From Balanoglossus misakiensis (Eukaryota; Hemichordata): a stretch of DNA of 64,000 nt. The DNA lies in contig CM082597.2 in the NCBI GenBank assembly GCA_040954595.2, forward strand, positions 9,486,001 to 9,550,000, written 5' to 3'. The translations under genes were made by a program, and so were the position numbers. Below the pieces are notes generated by a model. It worked only from the letters and a program-made list of their open reading frames with translations, did not search any database and was not told the DNA's origin. Shown one piece after another: positions 11,991 through 26,500 of the stretch (its first letter is position 1; each line of letters starts with the position of its first letter).

Positions 11991-12985
11991 AGACACTGTT
12001 AATGGAGCTTTTATAGAGGTGTCCTGATTAGGGGGTTTCTGTAATGATAGGTTTCACTACACCTTCCATGATGTACAACTTGCTTCTCTGAAACCACTGC
12101 AAAATAACAAGACACAAAACAACCACACACTATGAAACATGGACTGACAAGGTTTATTTTCCATCATGGAATAAATAGTCATATACATTTTGGGAAAAAA
12201 TTCAAAGTTCAAAATTTTATAAAAGACTACTACTACATTAATACTAACATCTACAGTTATTTCACTCATAATGCTAATTCCAAATTTTCATAAGTACATT
12301 GGTGCAATATGAATATACTGACTATTGCCATTTTTTCACTAGTGTGGGCAATAGAAAATATTCAGTATCAAAGCCATCTGCTATAATATTACAATGCTAT
12401 CATCACCAACAAATGATCTCTGCTAAACTGAAATACCCAATGTTCACTTAGTTTGATTCAGTAATTAACATATTAGGAATAAGGTTGAGAAAAGTCCCAC
12501 CCTCAAGAGTTTTGTTATTGACTGCCTGAAGTGATCATCGTCAGATTTGGGGTTTGTGGTGGTGGGGGGGGGGGGGGTCATCAAATGGAATTGCAATGCA
12601 GAAAATACAAACTATTTTTTGATGTCCCCCATGCAAGGTTGTGTTATTAACATGTCAGCTCAAACTCAAACATATCACACAACTTAGTTTGCTCTACAAT
12701 GTCTCATTTTAATTTCATTCCAGACCAAAATAATCCAGAATAACTGTTTGCTATTGTATTTCTTCAGATGCAGTAATTGATTGTCTGTGTATCAGAATGA
12801 TTTATAGTCAAACATCAACTATCTGAAATTCTTAGAGTCACATAACTTATTACAGTTTTGAGTTTTCGAATGATCAAAACAATCAGTTCTCACTGATTAT
12901 TGGTGTTCCAATCTACTGGGTGTTTGACGAGGTGATTTTCAGAGTTCCTCACTGGCTACACACAAAACAATCTGCTCAGGAAACT

Positions 12986-13199
12986 ACTGTAAAACAGGTT
13001 ATTTTCACGATAAATAAATTTTTGCGAAATACGTGAGAGCCAAAAAACATGAAAATAAGTTGCGTAAAAATTTTTTTTTTCTGGAGATAATGATGCAGTT
13101 AGTGAAATACGAGAATGCGCAAAAATATTCCTCACGTAACAGTTGCCTCATTTGATATCGTGAACATTTCCTGTCGCGAAAATAACCTGTTTTACAGTA
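12986..13199. mobile_element. ACTGTAAAACA MITE family, copy 2
   Basis: Starts ACTGTAAAACAGGTTATTTT and ends AAAATAACCTGTTTTACAGT. The inside carries the same TTTTGCGAAATACGTGAGAGCC and GGAGATAATGATGCAGT blocks as the copy at 39,164. It lies downstream of the GABPA stop codon. Confidence 0.8.
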
Positions 13200-14503
13200 G
13201 TCATGGATTGCTGAACTTAGCCTGACCATTTTACCCATGGTGCTATATCTTGACCAAAAACACAATGAGTTATGTGTGTCTGGACAGTTACATCTACTAT
13301 TTGTCTGTATGTGACTGAATCGACGAGTAAAATCTGGCTCTTCCGACACCAATTAGACCAGTGAATGATAATTTCAAAAATCGACAGCAAATTCCGTTTA
13401 ACATTTCACATTTGGTTAGAGCAGATTCTAAGGATATGTTTCAATGTACATCAAGTCTAGAGTGTTTATTTCAACTACTCTGGGAGACAATGACAAACCA
13501 CTACAAGGAAACTATGCTGCTGTTGAAGTCACAATTGATGCACTGGTTCACAAGCAAAATAAATATAACAAAAATACAGTAAATTTAAAAATTCTTAATT
13601 CTTGCGATGTTAACTTCTTGGTTCAATATATAAACGAGGAATAAACCATGCAAATGTTCTGGGGTTGACTAACAGGGTTCAAAGGTCACTTGTGTCACAG
13701 GTCAAACCACCTGATTCTAATCAAATCTTTGGTGACATAACGATAAGATTGATGCATGCCACTAATTTTAACAAAAATAATTCAAGAATTTAATTTGATA
13801 GCATCCATGTACAAAATCAACAATATTGGAAACTGACTGACTGATCATTTCTTTTTTAACTACATTTGGAAACGGAGGCTACAATGTATACTTAAAAAAT
13901 GACTAACTAAGAAGACATAACACTTACAAGATCAATAAGTTCCAACACATATATTCACTTTGGTTCATTGAATGTAGAAGCAGGAATGTGGCAAACAGTA
14001 GGATTACTTTCAGGTTTCCAAATAATATGCAGGAAACAAAATACAAGAGAGGTTTGAGAAAAAAATGCTAAGAATGACCAGTAAATGTTGAAAAGTGGAA
14101 TAAGATGGCAGTTTTTTTTGTATCAATTACTGGTTTATCTAGATCACTATAGAAACAGCATACTCTCTACAGCACACACACCACAGTCAATATTACTCCA
14201 TGATGTGAGCAAACTTGTAAAACATTATGGGACCTGTGCAAAGAAAATTCTATAATGCTCTGAAATGACTCTTAAATTTCATGTTTGTTAGAGGGCACAG
14301 TGTAAACAAGGTAACCCTTTCAACACCATAGTAATCTTGTCGTCATTTTTCAAAATATTAACCTCATTACTTTAACAATATTTTTTTTCTTCTAATTTGA
14401 TGAAGACCTGATGCAAATGTGAAAATGATAAAAAATATTGCATCACATTTGACAGCGGAGAATGTGGCATAAGGGTTAAAGTTCAAGCTTCAGTGGTATT
14501 GAG
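13200..14503 (-). other. Probable GABPA 3' untranslated region and flank
   Basis: No coding signal. On the minus strand, AATAAA signals read from TTTATT near 13,465 and 12,147 are possible 3' ends of the GABPA transcript. Neither can be confirmed from sequence. The region up to 11,990 is otherwise featureless apart from the MITE at 12,986 and a G-run near 12,565. Confidence 0.35.
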
Positions 14504-17500
14504 TTATTTGCCAGATTTTATTCGACTGATCACGGCTTGCTGCTGTTGTTGTTTCTGGGCACAATCTGTCACAAGTTTATTCAGTTCAGCTGCATTGTAT
14601 CCCATCAGACTTCGCAGGTCACACACAAATTTATACACAAATCTCTTGCCGTGCACTTTTGCAATCATGTCGCCATCATAGTAGTACCTCAATGCACGAC
14701 TCAACTTCTCATAGTTCATTGTGGGTTTATTTTTGCGTGCGCCCCATTTCTGGGCCACAAGTTCTGGATTGTTCAGTTTAAATTCACCATTGTCGCCGAC
14801 CCATGAGATGCAATCCCTTGCATCTTTGTCTGTCAGTAACTCCAGCAAAAACTGCCACAGCTGAATCTGTCCATTATTACCTGCAAGACAGTACACAACA
14901 TGTTATAATTAAATAATAAAATAAAGAATTATATGAAAATAATAATTTTTATAATTATAGGTCCCATTTCCACGAACATTTCACCATAGAGGTATTTGCC
15001 ACAAAATGGGGCCTAAACAATGATGTACGTTTTGAGGACAGGTGTTTCAATTGCAACCAATTTGGGACTGTACGACTGGACCAGAGCCACTGTTGGTACA
15101 TGTACATGTATGTTGTATGGTAGTGTGTTTACATTTGGTCAGGGTGAATAAAATGCGTGCTAACGACTACAAATCATGTGTTTCTGTACTTTATATCGGC
15201 ATATTCTTGAAAGAAAATAAACCAATTTTCACCATCACACCATCTCCATTTGTCATACAGCACAGAAAAGCCAAGTTTTTATTGCATCTGATCGACCTAA
15301 TAATCCTATTCTGATTCAAAAGCCACGTTCATCAAGCAGTCAATGGATTCCAAGCTCAGCCTGACGACTGGAACTCTACATTCTACAGATCATCAAAACG
15401 TAATGACGTGGAATAAAGACGCGGTACATTTGATAGAAAATCGGTTTGTCTGAGGTCCTAGGGCTGGCTGAGATTCTGTCTGCACGATCGTTTGTGTATG
15501 TTCTGTAAGGAAACACAGACCCACTGCGAGCTGCACTGACTTGACTTTGCCAGTGCGGCAAACGCAATCTTGAATCTCATTCCTAATTTACGGTTTTGGG
15601 ATATATGGCACATTTATCTTTATAAAGATTTACATGAAGTACGTCATTTTTTCTATCTGCAAGAGGTGGCTGACGCGACCTGACAACTTGCAAGGAAAAG
15701 TCTTATGTTGACACGTACACAACACAAGACGATAATTGGCAGGCAAAATGTTATCAAAAATCTGGTCTGATCTACGATCAGTTTGATTCCGACATGCACT
15801 CTTAGTTCTGAGGCTTAGCAAACACAAGAAAGCTGACCACTCCCAATTTCCCTTGCACCATTCCCTCTTTCTTATGAAAAGAACACGCTTAGATAGGAGT
15901 TTTTGCCAAGAAAATTCACAGATTTCATGCTGTGTTTTTATGTAAGTTGTAACTCTATTTGGCACACAACTGGAAATAGACATCCCAAACACTTCTCTAA
16001 ACTTATCATATTTTCAGAGGCAAGAAGGGATAGATAGAAATCCTAACTTTCCTTGTTACTTGATTTGAGTTTGCAGAACAAAATTGCCCTGCTCCAATTG
16101 AAAGCTGCATTAACTGTGATTCTCCAAATGGTTTTCTTACCTGTTCTATTGCCAGGCGATGTCCGTTCCTGTCCTGTGATGCTTGGTGACCTAGCCATTG
16201 TTTTCACAGGCTGTGATGAGATCACTATGGTTTTCACTGCTTTTCCTGCAGCTGTACTTGCAAGTTTGGTGGCTGAAATTCAAGATTCAGTTGATAAGAA
16301 ACACTGCAAAATGCTGCAAGTCTCACACAGACATGTGTTGATACATGTACCTGGGAAGTCATAGGATTAAGCAATAACCCCTGCCACAGGTATACACGAG
16401 ATGTTGGTACAATTTGAGACATATCGTGCTATATGGAGCGAATTGTACCAAAGTCGAAAAAGAAGTTACCAACATGGTGACGACAAATGTAAACACAAGC
16501 AGCCCGGAATCGAGCATTCAACATGAAGCAGACGACAAAAAGTGACAAAAGTGCAAAATATTCAGAGCAGAGCAGTTCCAAAATAAAAGTCCATAAATTC
16601 AAGTGGTTTTATGTTATTTATTTGGTGTAATCCCGCGCGACTGTGGTTTAACTGCACATTTTCCGTGCTGCATGCTAGTTCAGGGGCCCGTTTTACCACT
16701 GCCAGCGATGGTAAAACAGAATAGTGCATTCCTTCTGTGCAGTTCAAACTGATTGATTGCAACAATGAAAGCAAACAAAGCAAATAAACACACCTATGCA
16801 CCCCATATGGGGGTCACACAGGGAGCATTAAGACGTTTCTGAATCGTCTTGGGTCAAATACTGGCATAATTATTATGTGTGAACAGTTTAACAGTCTGGT
16901 CGCAGAGAGGGTAATTAAGGCGGCGAGATCAAAGAGATCTATTTGAATGTGAACGTCACTGTGTGGCAGTTACGGCCGGTTTGAAATGTTTTCAAACGGA
17001 GATTTTCGGTACTACAAGTCACAGGCGCTCAAGACGATCGCTTCGCGATGGGGGGGCTGCAGTTCGCGATGGGGTGGGGGTGGGGGGCTTCAAAAGAATT
17101 TTGATTCCAAAAGAATCAGTTTGAGTAACTACTAAATAACAACAAAGAAATGCAAGAGTTATATTTACAAGTGATTGTAGGCGGTCATCGTCAACAACGG
17201 TCCACATTCAAATAAAAGTAAACCGTATTTATGGTTTACCCACTGAAATTCACTGAGGCTCTCGACCAATCAGGAGCCAGGGCACGATTAGTTGACCTCT
17301 AACCTCAGTGACCGCGGCCATACTTACATCGACAATGTCTATTTTTGAAAGTGTCGCTCGAACCCCGCTTGAAACCTCCACATTTCGAGCAGTTTGCCTT
17401 TAAATTGAGCTTTTTTTTGCTATGGATCACAAAACATATACTTGTTAGCTTCTACCCGCTGCATTTCGGTAAGTTTTAATGAAATTTTCGCAGCGAAATC

Positions 17501-20500
17501 GCCGCTTGAACATTGTGCTCTCGTCAGTATCCTGGCCTATCCTGGCCTGGCGTTGCGTACCTTCTCTTCTATATAGGGGTACTGAAGCCCCCCACCCCCA
17601 CCCCATCGCAAACTGCAGCCCCCCATCGCGAAGCGATCGTCTTGAGCGCCTGTGCTACGAGTGATCGTCAGGGTTCTCCCTGTTTTTTGCGGCCGCCCCT
17701 CTGTCGTATGTGACGCCCCTGCATTTGACAACACCGCCCCTTTGTTTTACCCGGTAGAAAACAAAGCTCGCGCGTTGTGGTTTATAGTGTTACTAGCGTC
17801 TTTTGGGGGTGGACGTGAACAAAATGGTCGTTCACACTTTGTCATGCACCATAGTGACACTTAGCATGGCAAATGGAAACCGTTTCACACATTCGGATCA
17901 ATTTCAAAGTACCGGCCCGATCAAACACGTGTCAAAGTACAATCATAGTTAAATCAGTAAATGACATGTTGTTAATGCTTGGCGCGCTCTGCCCTAATTC
18001 ACACCCGATTTAGGGCAGAGTTACTTCTAAGCCACTGTTTACTCATATGCTATTCTAGATCACACAAGTCGCGGCTGTCATGTTGGCCTGTACAAACAGT
18101 AGACAGTCACATGTCTAATTGGTGCAATGTGTTTGATTCCAACCAAAATTGCAAAAATGACACACTGCCTATAGTCATTTTTCTGGGTGGAGGTACGGAG
18201 CGCTCGCATAGGATTGTACCTTACAGTCTACCTCTGTATCAGAGTAGCACTTTCAATTGGCGTAAAACTTCTCAAAGGGATTTAATGGCAGTGTGTTGCC
18301 TAGGAGAATTACCAATGTGGAGGTCACAGAGAGGTCACAGAAATGGCATAGATCATGGTTATCGAGAGAAACCCAAAATCCTGGCTTACAACAAACTACA
18401 TTTTATTGCAAACCGTATAGTGAATTATTAAACCATGTCTTACCTTCTGTAGTTTCTACACTTGTGGCTACAGCTACAGCCTCTGAAATGGCATCAAAAC
18501 ACAAGAAACTCATGATTCTGTTGCTTCAAACTCGTTATATAAACTTCTGAAAGTCAACTGAAATACAGTCTGTGCTCTCCAGTCAAAACAACCAGTTGAA
18601 ATCATTATGCGACCAACTACATGTATGGAAATGCGACAAGGGGCATTTTATATTTGGATTCTCTAAGCAAATTTGGACAGTGATTCACATGAGAATGGCG
18701 AAGTGTGCCTGATATTTGCCCTCTAATAAATATTCCACATCTTTCTGTACAATTTTGTTCAGTATGTTGACCAAGACATTCACACCTGTGGTTTTAATCT
18801 GGCAACCCCCCCCCCCCCCCCTCTCTTTACACGGTTTGTACAAATGTACAGGCCTACTTTGGCGTGCATATGCTCACTGGAGAAACTTGCATGGTTAGTT
18901 TCTTTGATAGACAGAATGATGGTCATCTTTCAAAATCACACTACAAAATGATGCACAATGCCTACTGTACCTTCAGCAGCCACAGCAGTTTCTATGGGAA
19001 CGGATGCAGTTTGTGCAGATGCTGAAAAAACAAATAGCTGATGATTGATTTTGAGCAATATACAACATTCATAGAAGCAATAAGCACAAAGAATTAAGTA
19101 GTGCCCAGGCGATCTGTAACACAAAATCTTGCATATTTTATGCATTTCTATAATTTTTTTACGCATCAATTTGTACAGATTTATTGCAAACACTGTCAAT
19201 GACACTGCCTATTCATATCAAGCAGATTCCTTTGAATGTGTTTTGCTGTAGTATTATTTGATGATGCAGAGTTTGTTGTTCTTGTATATGCCCACAAGTG
19301 GAGTGAACATGATTTTTGACTCTAAATAATTGCAGAGTAATGAGGTGTTTTGTGAGAAAATAGGCAACATTAGTGAAGTCTATTCTAATACATGTACATG
19401 TATATGCTAATTTCAGTCACACATTCTGCATACAACACAGTTCAATGTCAAGTGCACTTTTTAGCCTATCAGGACGTTTCAAGTCTTTCAATGAAATTCC
19501 AGAAGTGTATTTCATCCCACTATTTTCCAGAACTACACACCTCTGCAAACCCTAAATATTTTCACACAGAAATACTGCTCTCCTTAGATGGTTTCAATGT
19601 CCGAAGTTTCTGACAGTATACAATTTTAGCTGACAGTGACACAGCCAGCATAACAAGAACTGAATACAAACTAGATTACTTACATTTTCTGAGAAGTTCT
19701 AAATGAGTCCAAAAGATATCTCCACCAGGCCTTGGCAGCTTTTTCACAAATTCTTCTCTGGACATTTCACAAAGCTGTTTGCCGGATACTTTTAATGATT
19801 CTGACTCTGGAGTTAAATCTGTGCTAAATTCCTTGCTTGCCCAAGTCAACCAATGTCTTGTTTGATCTGCACTCCAATCAATGGGATCTGAAACACAAAC
19901 CACAATACGTTATTTCACTCAATATATACTTCCTATTAAAAGGCGACAATCCTCTTATTTGCATGTGCCAAACCAGACAAATTGTAATGTAGTCAATGCC
20001 ATAAGGCAGTGTGCTGTCCTAAAAACAGATAAGATGGCGATGACCATAGTCTGTGTTGGAGATCGGGAAAAGACAGCAAAGTGGGTGAAAAGAAGGGACA
20101 AATCTAAAGTTTACTTATATGGAGCACATGAAATATGGAAGGAAGCCAAGACATTCTACTGTTGAATGCCTCAAATGCAAAATTTGCAGAACATTTGGAT
20201 TGGACGTAATGTTTGTACACACAAAATTACACATGTGCACCTAAGATGATCGTCGGCCTTTAATATTGTCTTCAACAATGTACCACCACCAGTAACCAGG
20301 CAGTAATGAACAAAATAAAACAACACTATGAAATGATGAGTTCTCCCGACCTGTTAGTAAATCAAGGTCCACTATCTGTAACGTTTGGATATTTTTTACA
20401 GTTCTTTTATTTTGTGTATCAACCATCTATAAAGCCAGAGTACTGATCTTCTAAACACAACACAATCAATATTGTTACTACTTAAAGGTCCCATGCCATG

Positions 20501-23500
20501 CCCTATACAACCACGCGTAAAATCACTCTTTGGGTCTTGAAGTTAACGTATGTTACTATCTTGCAATGCGTTTTGCCCCTTGTGCTTAGATAACAGGCAA
20601 GTAAAAGTGATGAGTGGGCGTGTACCCCTAACCCAACTCAGTCGATTTTTTTCGGCTTTTCGAAGTTAAGCCGAAGACTTATCTTGATGTGGACAAATAG
20701 TCTTTCACACCTTTGTAAATCCTCTGCCTGCAATGTGAGGCAAGGGCTTCCTTTACTTTGAACACTGTTTATGTAGCTTGCCTTTGTCTGTGGACTTAAT
20801 TACTCATGGACCGATAATTACACTTTACTGTAAACAGAATAGTGTACTTGTTTGTCCATATGCAAATACCTTCGCCTGGCTCGAGTGCGAAGTGGCTCCC
20901 TGATCACAGGCATGAAAAAAGGTGGCAAATTCCGGCATTCGTGCACATTTTTCAGAACCGACACAATAGGCAATGCATAGACAGGTACCCTAGGTGAGCT
21001 TTTGACGTGGAAATATGAAAACTTTCCAAAGCATGACATGAGACTTTTAAGATGGGTCACCCGTATCTTTTTGCCCGCTGCTATGGGCCTCTATAGGACA
21101 CTACACTCAATTTTGATTGAAACAGTTATGAACGTCCGACAAGGGGCTAGTTAAAAATACACACGATTGTGTGCACACCCCCTGTCCGAGTATGTTTACG
21201 GCAGCTACCGCCCGGCCATAGGCCGCCACGCTAATACGGCAAAGCAGCGGTCAGCGATAGCGTGCGCGTCCTGTAACCACAGTAACTGGATCGAACGCTA
21301 AAAATCCAATGTTTTGTACACAGAGATTTTGTACCGTTCACGAAAATCCCTAAGGCTTTTTTCATAGGCCACGTACGCCAGTCAAATTTGACTTGTTGAC
21401 AGAGAACACACTTCCGCATAGCGTGAAGGATCGTTTTAACGGTTATCGTCGCGCTAAGAAGCGATACCGGTGGAAGAGTGCATCCAAGAACACCCAAAAT
21501 CGATGACTTTTTCAGGTGTGGTACGGGTATGCTGAAATCGTAGGATACAACGATCATATTCGAAAACAAAATCCTTCACGATCTTCTGTGGTTCGAGCAT
21601 CTAATGAATACGTATCAAGTTCGTTTTTGAGGTCACGGAATAAAAAGCCTTAGGCTTTTGAAATTTGACCTAGCTAATTTGCATATCAATAGCGTCAGGG
21701 GGCGCGCACTCACAATCGTGCAGATTTACAACTAGTTACCAGCCCCTTGTTAGACTCTGAAAACAGTTTAGTCCAAATCAGGGTGTAATGTCCCAAAACG
21801 ACCCATAACAACGGGCAAAAAGATACGGGTGACCCATCTTAAATGTCCAGACTTGAATATGTTACTGTTTGTCAACAACAACAATAAAAGTGATTGGTAG
21901 TACATAAACACATGATTAGTTGACAAACTGAGCATGTTGCGATACAATTGTAAGAACAAGAAAAATGGTGTACAAAACAAAACAAAAACTGCAAAAATAG
22001 CCAGAAGTTAGATACACATAGTAGCCCCTTAAATATTGTTTTCAGGACAAGGATTTTGCAGATAAGCGGACATGCTAATATAATGTAGTTGATAACACCT
22101 CCATCCCATGTGCAAAACTATTTTACATTTACCTGGCTACAGTCACATTGAGTCCCAGGAATTGAGAGAATAAAAAATGTGAACCATAAAAGAACATTTG
22201 ACTTACCAATGGGGATTCCCAATTTTTCTTGTTCAAGTCTGTAATTATTACAGACAATCCAGCGGGTGACATGATCACTGTCTTCTGAGAGCGGAATTGT
22301 TTTATCACTGACCGTGTCTGCTTCCACAGTTGGTGTGGCCTCAACTGTAACAGATATCATCTAAGTATTGGTCAAACTTTTTCACAATATGAGGAAAATA
22401 TTGGCTACACATTGTAATGTGGATAAGTATATTTCATTAGTCTCTGGGGAAACTGTTTTATTAGATTCCATCTGACCATTCGCAGCCATAACTCAGCACT
22501 GATTTCAATCACAAGTTTGATACAAATGATAAAGTACTGTGATATACCGTAAATTCTCGCAATTAAGCGCCACTTTTTAACCATTTCCAATTTTGGTGGC
22601 GCCTAAACAAAGGCAGAAATTTGCCTTTTCAAAAATCGGTGGCGCTTATTCATTGATCGCCCTGTATACTGTACCCTGTTGATTCATATGCAAATGACTT
22701 CCATTCAGTGTTCTCGTAAGGGGGTGTCCGCAGTGAATGAATGGCTGTTTCAAATTCATATGTAAGTAAAGTTTTACCATTTTCTATTCAAATACAGTCA
22801 GTTCAATGTATTGTCTAATAAATATTCCAGAAATAAAAAGTTGTCAACGAAGTGAATACTACGAGCAGCATTACAGTATGCTGGCTGAACCATCAACAAA
22901 ATCTACTGACGTATAGTGGTTTAGTCCAAGTGCGTCTTTGTCATGCTCTCACACATGTAAGGTCAGGCAAGGTTGCGCGAATACTCAGGTTGCGTGAATA
23001 TTCACGAGAAAATTAACCGCAAACATTCACAACTTGGAACTAGTTCTATTATTTCAAAGCCCTGGCCATATGGTCAAACTTGGGTGGTAGTGCCGGTAAC
23101 GTAAGCGGCTGCCGATCGATCGACAGGAAAAAGACCTAGACATGTGCCCGATTTCATCTTGTAAATAAATAGCACATCAGCCCAAAGCATGCATTGTCTG
23201 CTCATGTCAATTATTATTCACGCAGCAAGCCCCCCCCCCCCCTTGATTTTGACAAGACCCCTAAACAGGTGTATACCTCGGTAGTACTTGCCATGATTGA
23301 CGTACGTCCACACACCTCAAAAAAAAAAATCCTGGCGCTTAATTTTAAGTAAAAAGTAGCAAAGTCAGGTATCACTGGCGCCTAATCATGGGTGGCGCTT
23401 AATTGCTAGAATTTACGGTACATACATACATACTCATTTGTTTTGTGATACGATCCCACAGACACACACATCCAAGCATACCTTGGTAACTACAACTTAT

Positions 23501-26500
23501 GAACTACACAAAAAGTGACACTTTTACTATACCTTGTTGTGGTGTTGTATCAACTGTCACTTCCATCGTCTCAACTATTGGTTTGACTATGTCCACAATG
23601 TTCAAACGTGGTTTAACACCTATAATGCAAAGTAATATGTTAAAAAGAAATCCACACTCTTTCCAAAAATCACAGAAAAAAAACAAAACTTCTTTCTCTC
23701 TGTGGCACATTTACACTTTTCCTTCATCATTCATGGATTTTTTCTAGACATTGCACAACTACTTGTTTTGACTTACAAGTCATTTTTTAAGGAGACTGCT
23801 AGTTTTAGCAAAGATTACATTTTTGTCTAATACTGACTGGACAGAACAGGACATCAAGGTTTTTCAACAGGCAAAATCTATCAATTTGTAGTCAGTTTTG
23901 TTTTTCTTGTAATTCTTATCACATTGTCAAATCAAATTTGAATTCTTTTTTATCTTGAGGGAGGGTGATTGAGGTATGTCACCAACACATATAATCCACT
24001 ACTCATGTATAAGTATCCTTATAATTATTGTCTGAATACATGGGTTTATGGACCTCGAGTACAGGGGGCCATTTGCCCAACGCAGGAGGGAAAACGGTCT
24101 CCTGTCACGAGGGCCCACACAACATGTATTCAGCCAATACTATTCTTATTACATGCCTCGCCACCCCAAAACAAAAATGTTTAATTGGACCAGGTAGCCT
24201 TGGCAAACGGTCAATATAACGCTCACAAGCCCGCTATATTCCCAGATTTTGCCTATTCAAATCAATGCATTGAATTTGCACTCACATCACAAACTTCATA
24301 TGGCTTAAATACACACAAAAGAACTTATCTTATCTTACAGAAAGTGAGAGAGAGAATTTGGAACAGATTTACCAGTCATTGCATTCTCCATACCTTGTGC
24401 TGATATCACCTGACAACTAAACTGTACAGTCCCTTCAGCACTCACACCTTGCTCTAACAAACTCTTGGAACTGTCCAGCTGTGGAGAACATAAAAACAAA
24501 GAGTCAATATCCATCATGTCTGTTCCTTCTTACGGCCACTTTCATGACCCCTATGTGACCTTTACAAAGTGGCATTTTGTTGGTACAACTCACGAGTTGA
24601 CCATTTTGAAATTAATCTCTGGAACAGTCGAACACGCTTGAATTTGTGCATTCTAACTAGTCCTAAAAGAACAATTTTGAATACCGTATTACCTTTTATA
24701 AAAGGGTGAATATTGCATGTAATGTTGAATGATGTATACTTACTGAGAATGTAAGGTCACTCTGGGGTCATAAAAGTTGCCTATTGTGAATCAGGGGCCC
24801 TCAGAACATTCATTCTACATCACACCCTGGCATGTTTGCCTAAAATAAGGTGCATCTCTCTCAACTACTTCCAAGTTCCATTCTCATTGCTGAGGATGTG
24901 CATTCCATTTGTAAAAAATCGCGTCAAGGACACAGTGGTCCCATTGAGGGATTACACAAGAAAAAGTATACACCGGAGTACATGGCCATATACAGACAGA
25001 CAGACAGACACACACACACACTGCGAGAGATCAATGGGCAAGCACTGACTGACCCATAAGCTGCCAATGGCTTAGTACTGTACATACACTAAATAGAACA
25101 GCTGGCCTCTTAAAATTTTAGCCAGTTATGTAATCATTCAGGAATTTGCTGTGTTTATAAGAAACACAGGAGGGAGTTCCGGCCTAATTAAAACAACTCT
25201 AAAGTAAATACACACCACTTTGCAAAGCAATCTGATCAGTAGATCTTGAGTTACCGAGTTTTGACCAAATTCACATTTTTCCAGCTAATTTGCATATTTT
25301 TGGCGATGACAACTTCATTTGAACAAACTCCCATCTACAGGCCAGCCTGCATCTGCACACCAAATATCAAGGTGATACACGCAGCGGTTTTTAAGTTTTT
25401 GATGTGGACGGACATACAGACATACATCCATACATACATACAGACGCAACCCATCCCATAAGGTCCCATGGTATATATACCTATACAAATGGGACCTAAA
25501 AACGCAAAAATACAAAAAATTCCAACATGCTGCAATGTTTTAGTCATTAAAAAGTTGAACCTGTTTGTTCACTGGTTCACATGTCATGAGTTTGAGTTGA
25601 TTTCTACAAATTAAAATTATGACATTGAAGTCTGTGCGGTTGGAATGTTGAATGTTTCTGTTTGGCAAATTTTGCAGATCAAGAAATCACACCAATCAAG
25701 CCATGATGGGAAGCAGTGTGGGCTTTTCTGAACAACCAAACCATAAACTTTGATAAATTTTCCATACTGCATCTATGTCAACAAACCAGCAAAATATAAC
25801 TTTTAACATATTATAGTGTTCCATAATTGTACATGATATTGATAAACCTTTTCTCTTAAAGCCCCAGTATTTCTCGTGTGCATCCATTTTTCATCATCGA
25901 AAAAAGCCCGTTTTTCCAGTACATCCATCATGGAATACTATATAATGAAGATGTAAGAAAGGTTTGGGCAATTGTAGCTACATGCAAGCCGAAAATATCG
26001 CCCGTAACACTTGGAATGATGCGCGGGTTTGTTTACAACGGAAATGTTGTACATGTCGATCAGCAAACGTGCCACTTTGACATTTTGATGGTCAGACCAT
26101 TTTCGGATTTGATCTGGTTCCATCGACTGATTTCTCCCATAAAGTTATCTTCCCAAAATTTCGCCGAATTAGTGCGCATTTCTTCGCTGAGTCGCTTGAT
26201 TTGGGGCGACCAAACCTCTTCCGCATAGATTCACATTTGAGTGCGCATGCGCACTAGTCACGTGTGTCAACATTAGCCTGACTCACGTGACTTTCTGTCC
26301 GGACAGAAAGTCATTCTTCACTCCTTATATTGTAAATTGTATGAGTTTATCAGCAAAGCTGGGGATGATGACTGTTCGATTCAGTATCAATTATCATCTA
26401 CTTTTAGAAATTATAGATGCCGTTTCAAACAAAATTTTGCCCCTACGAGAAATACTGTGGCTTTAAAGGTCCCATGCCATGCCCTATACAACCACGCGTA

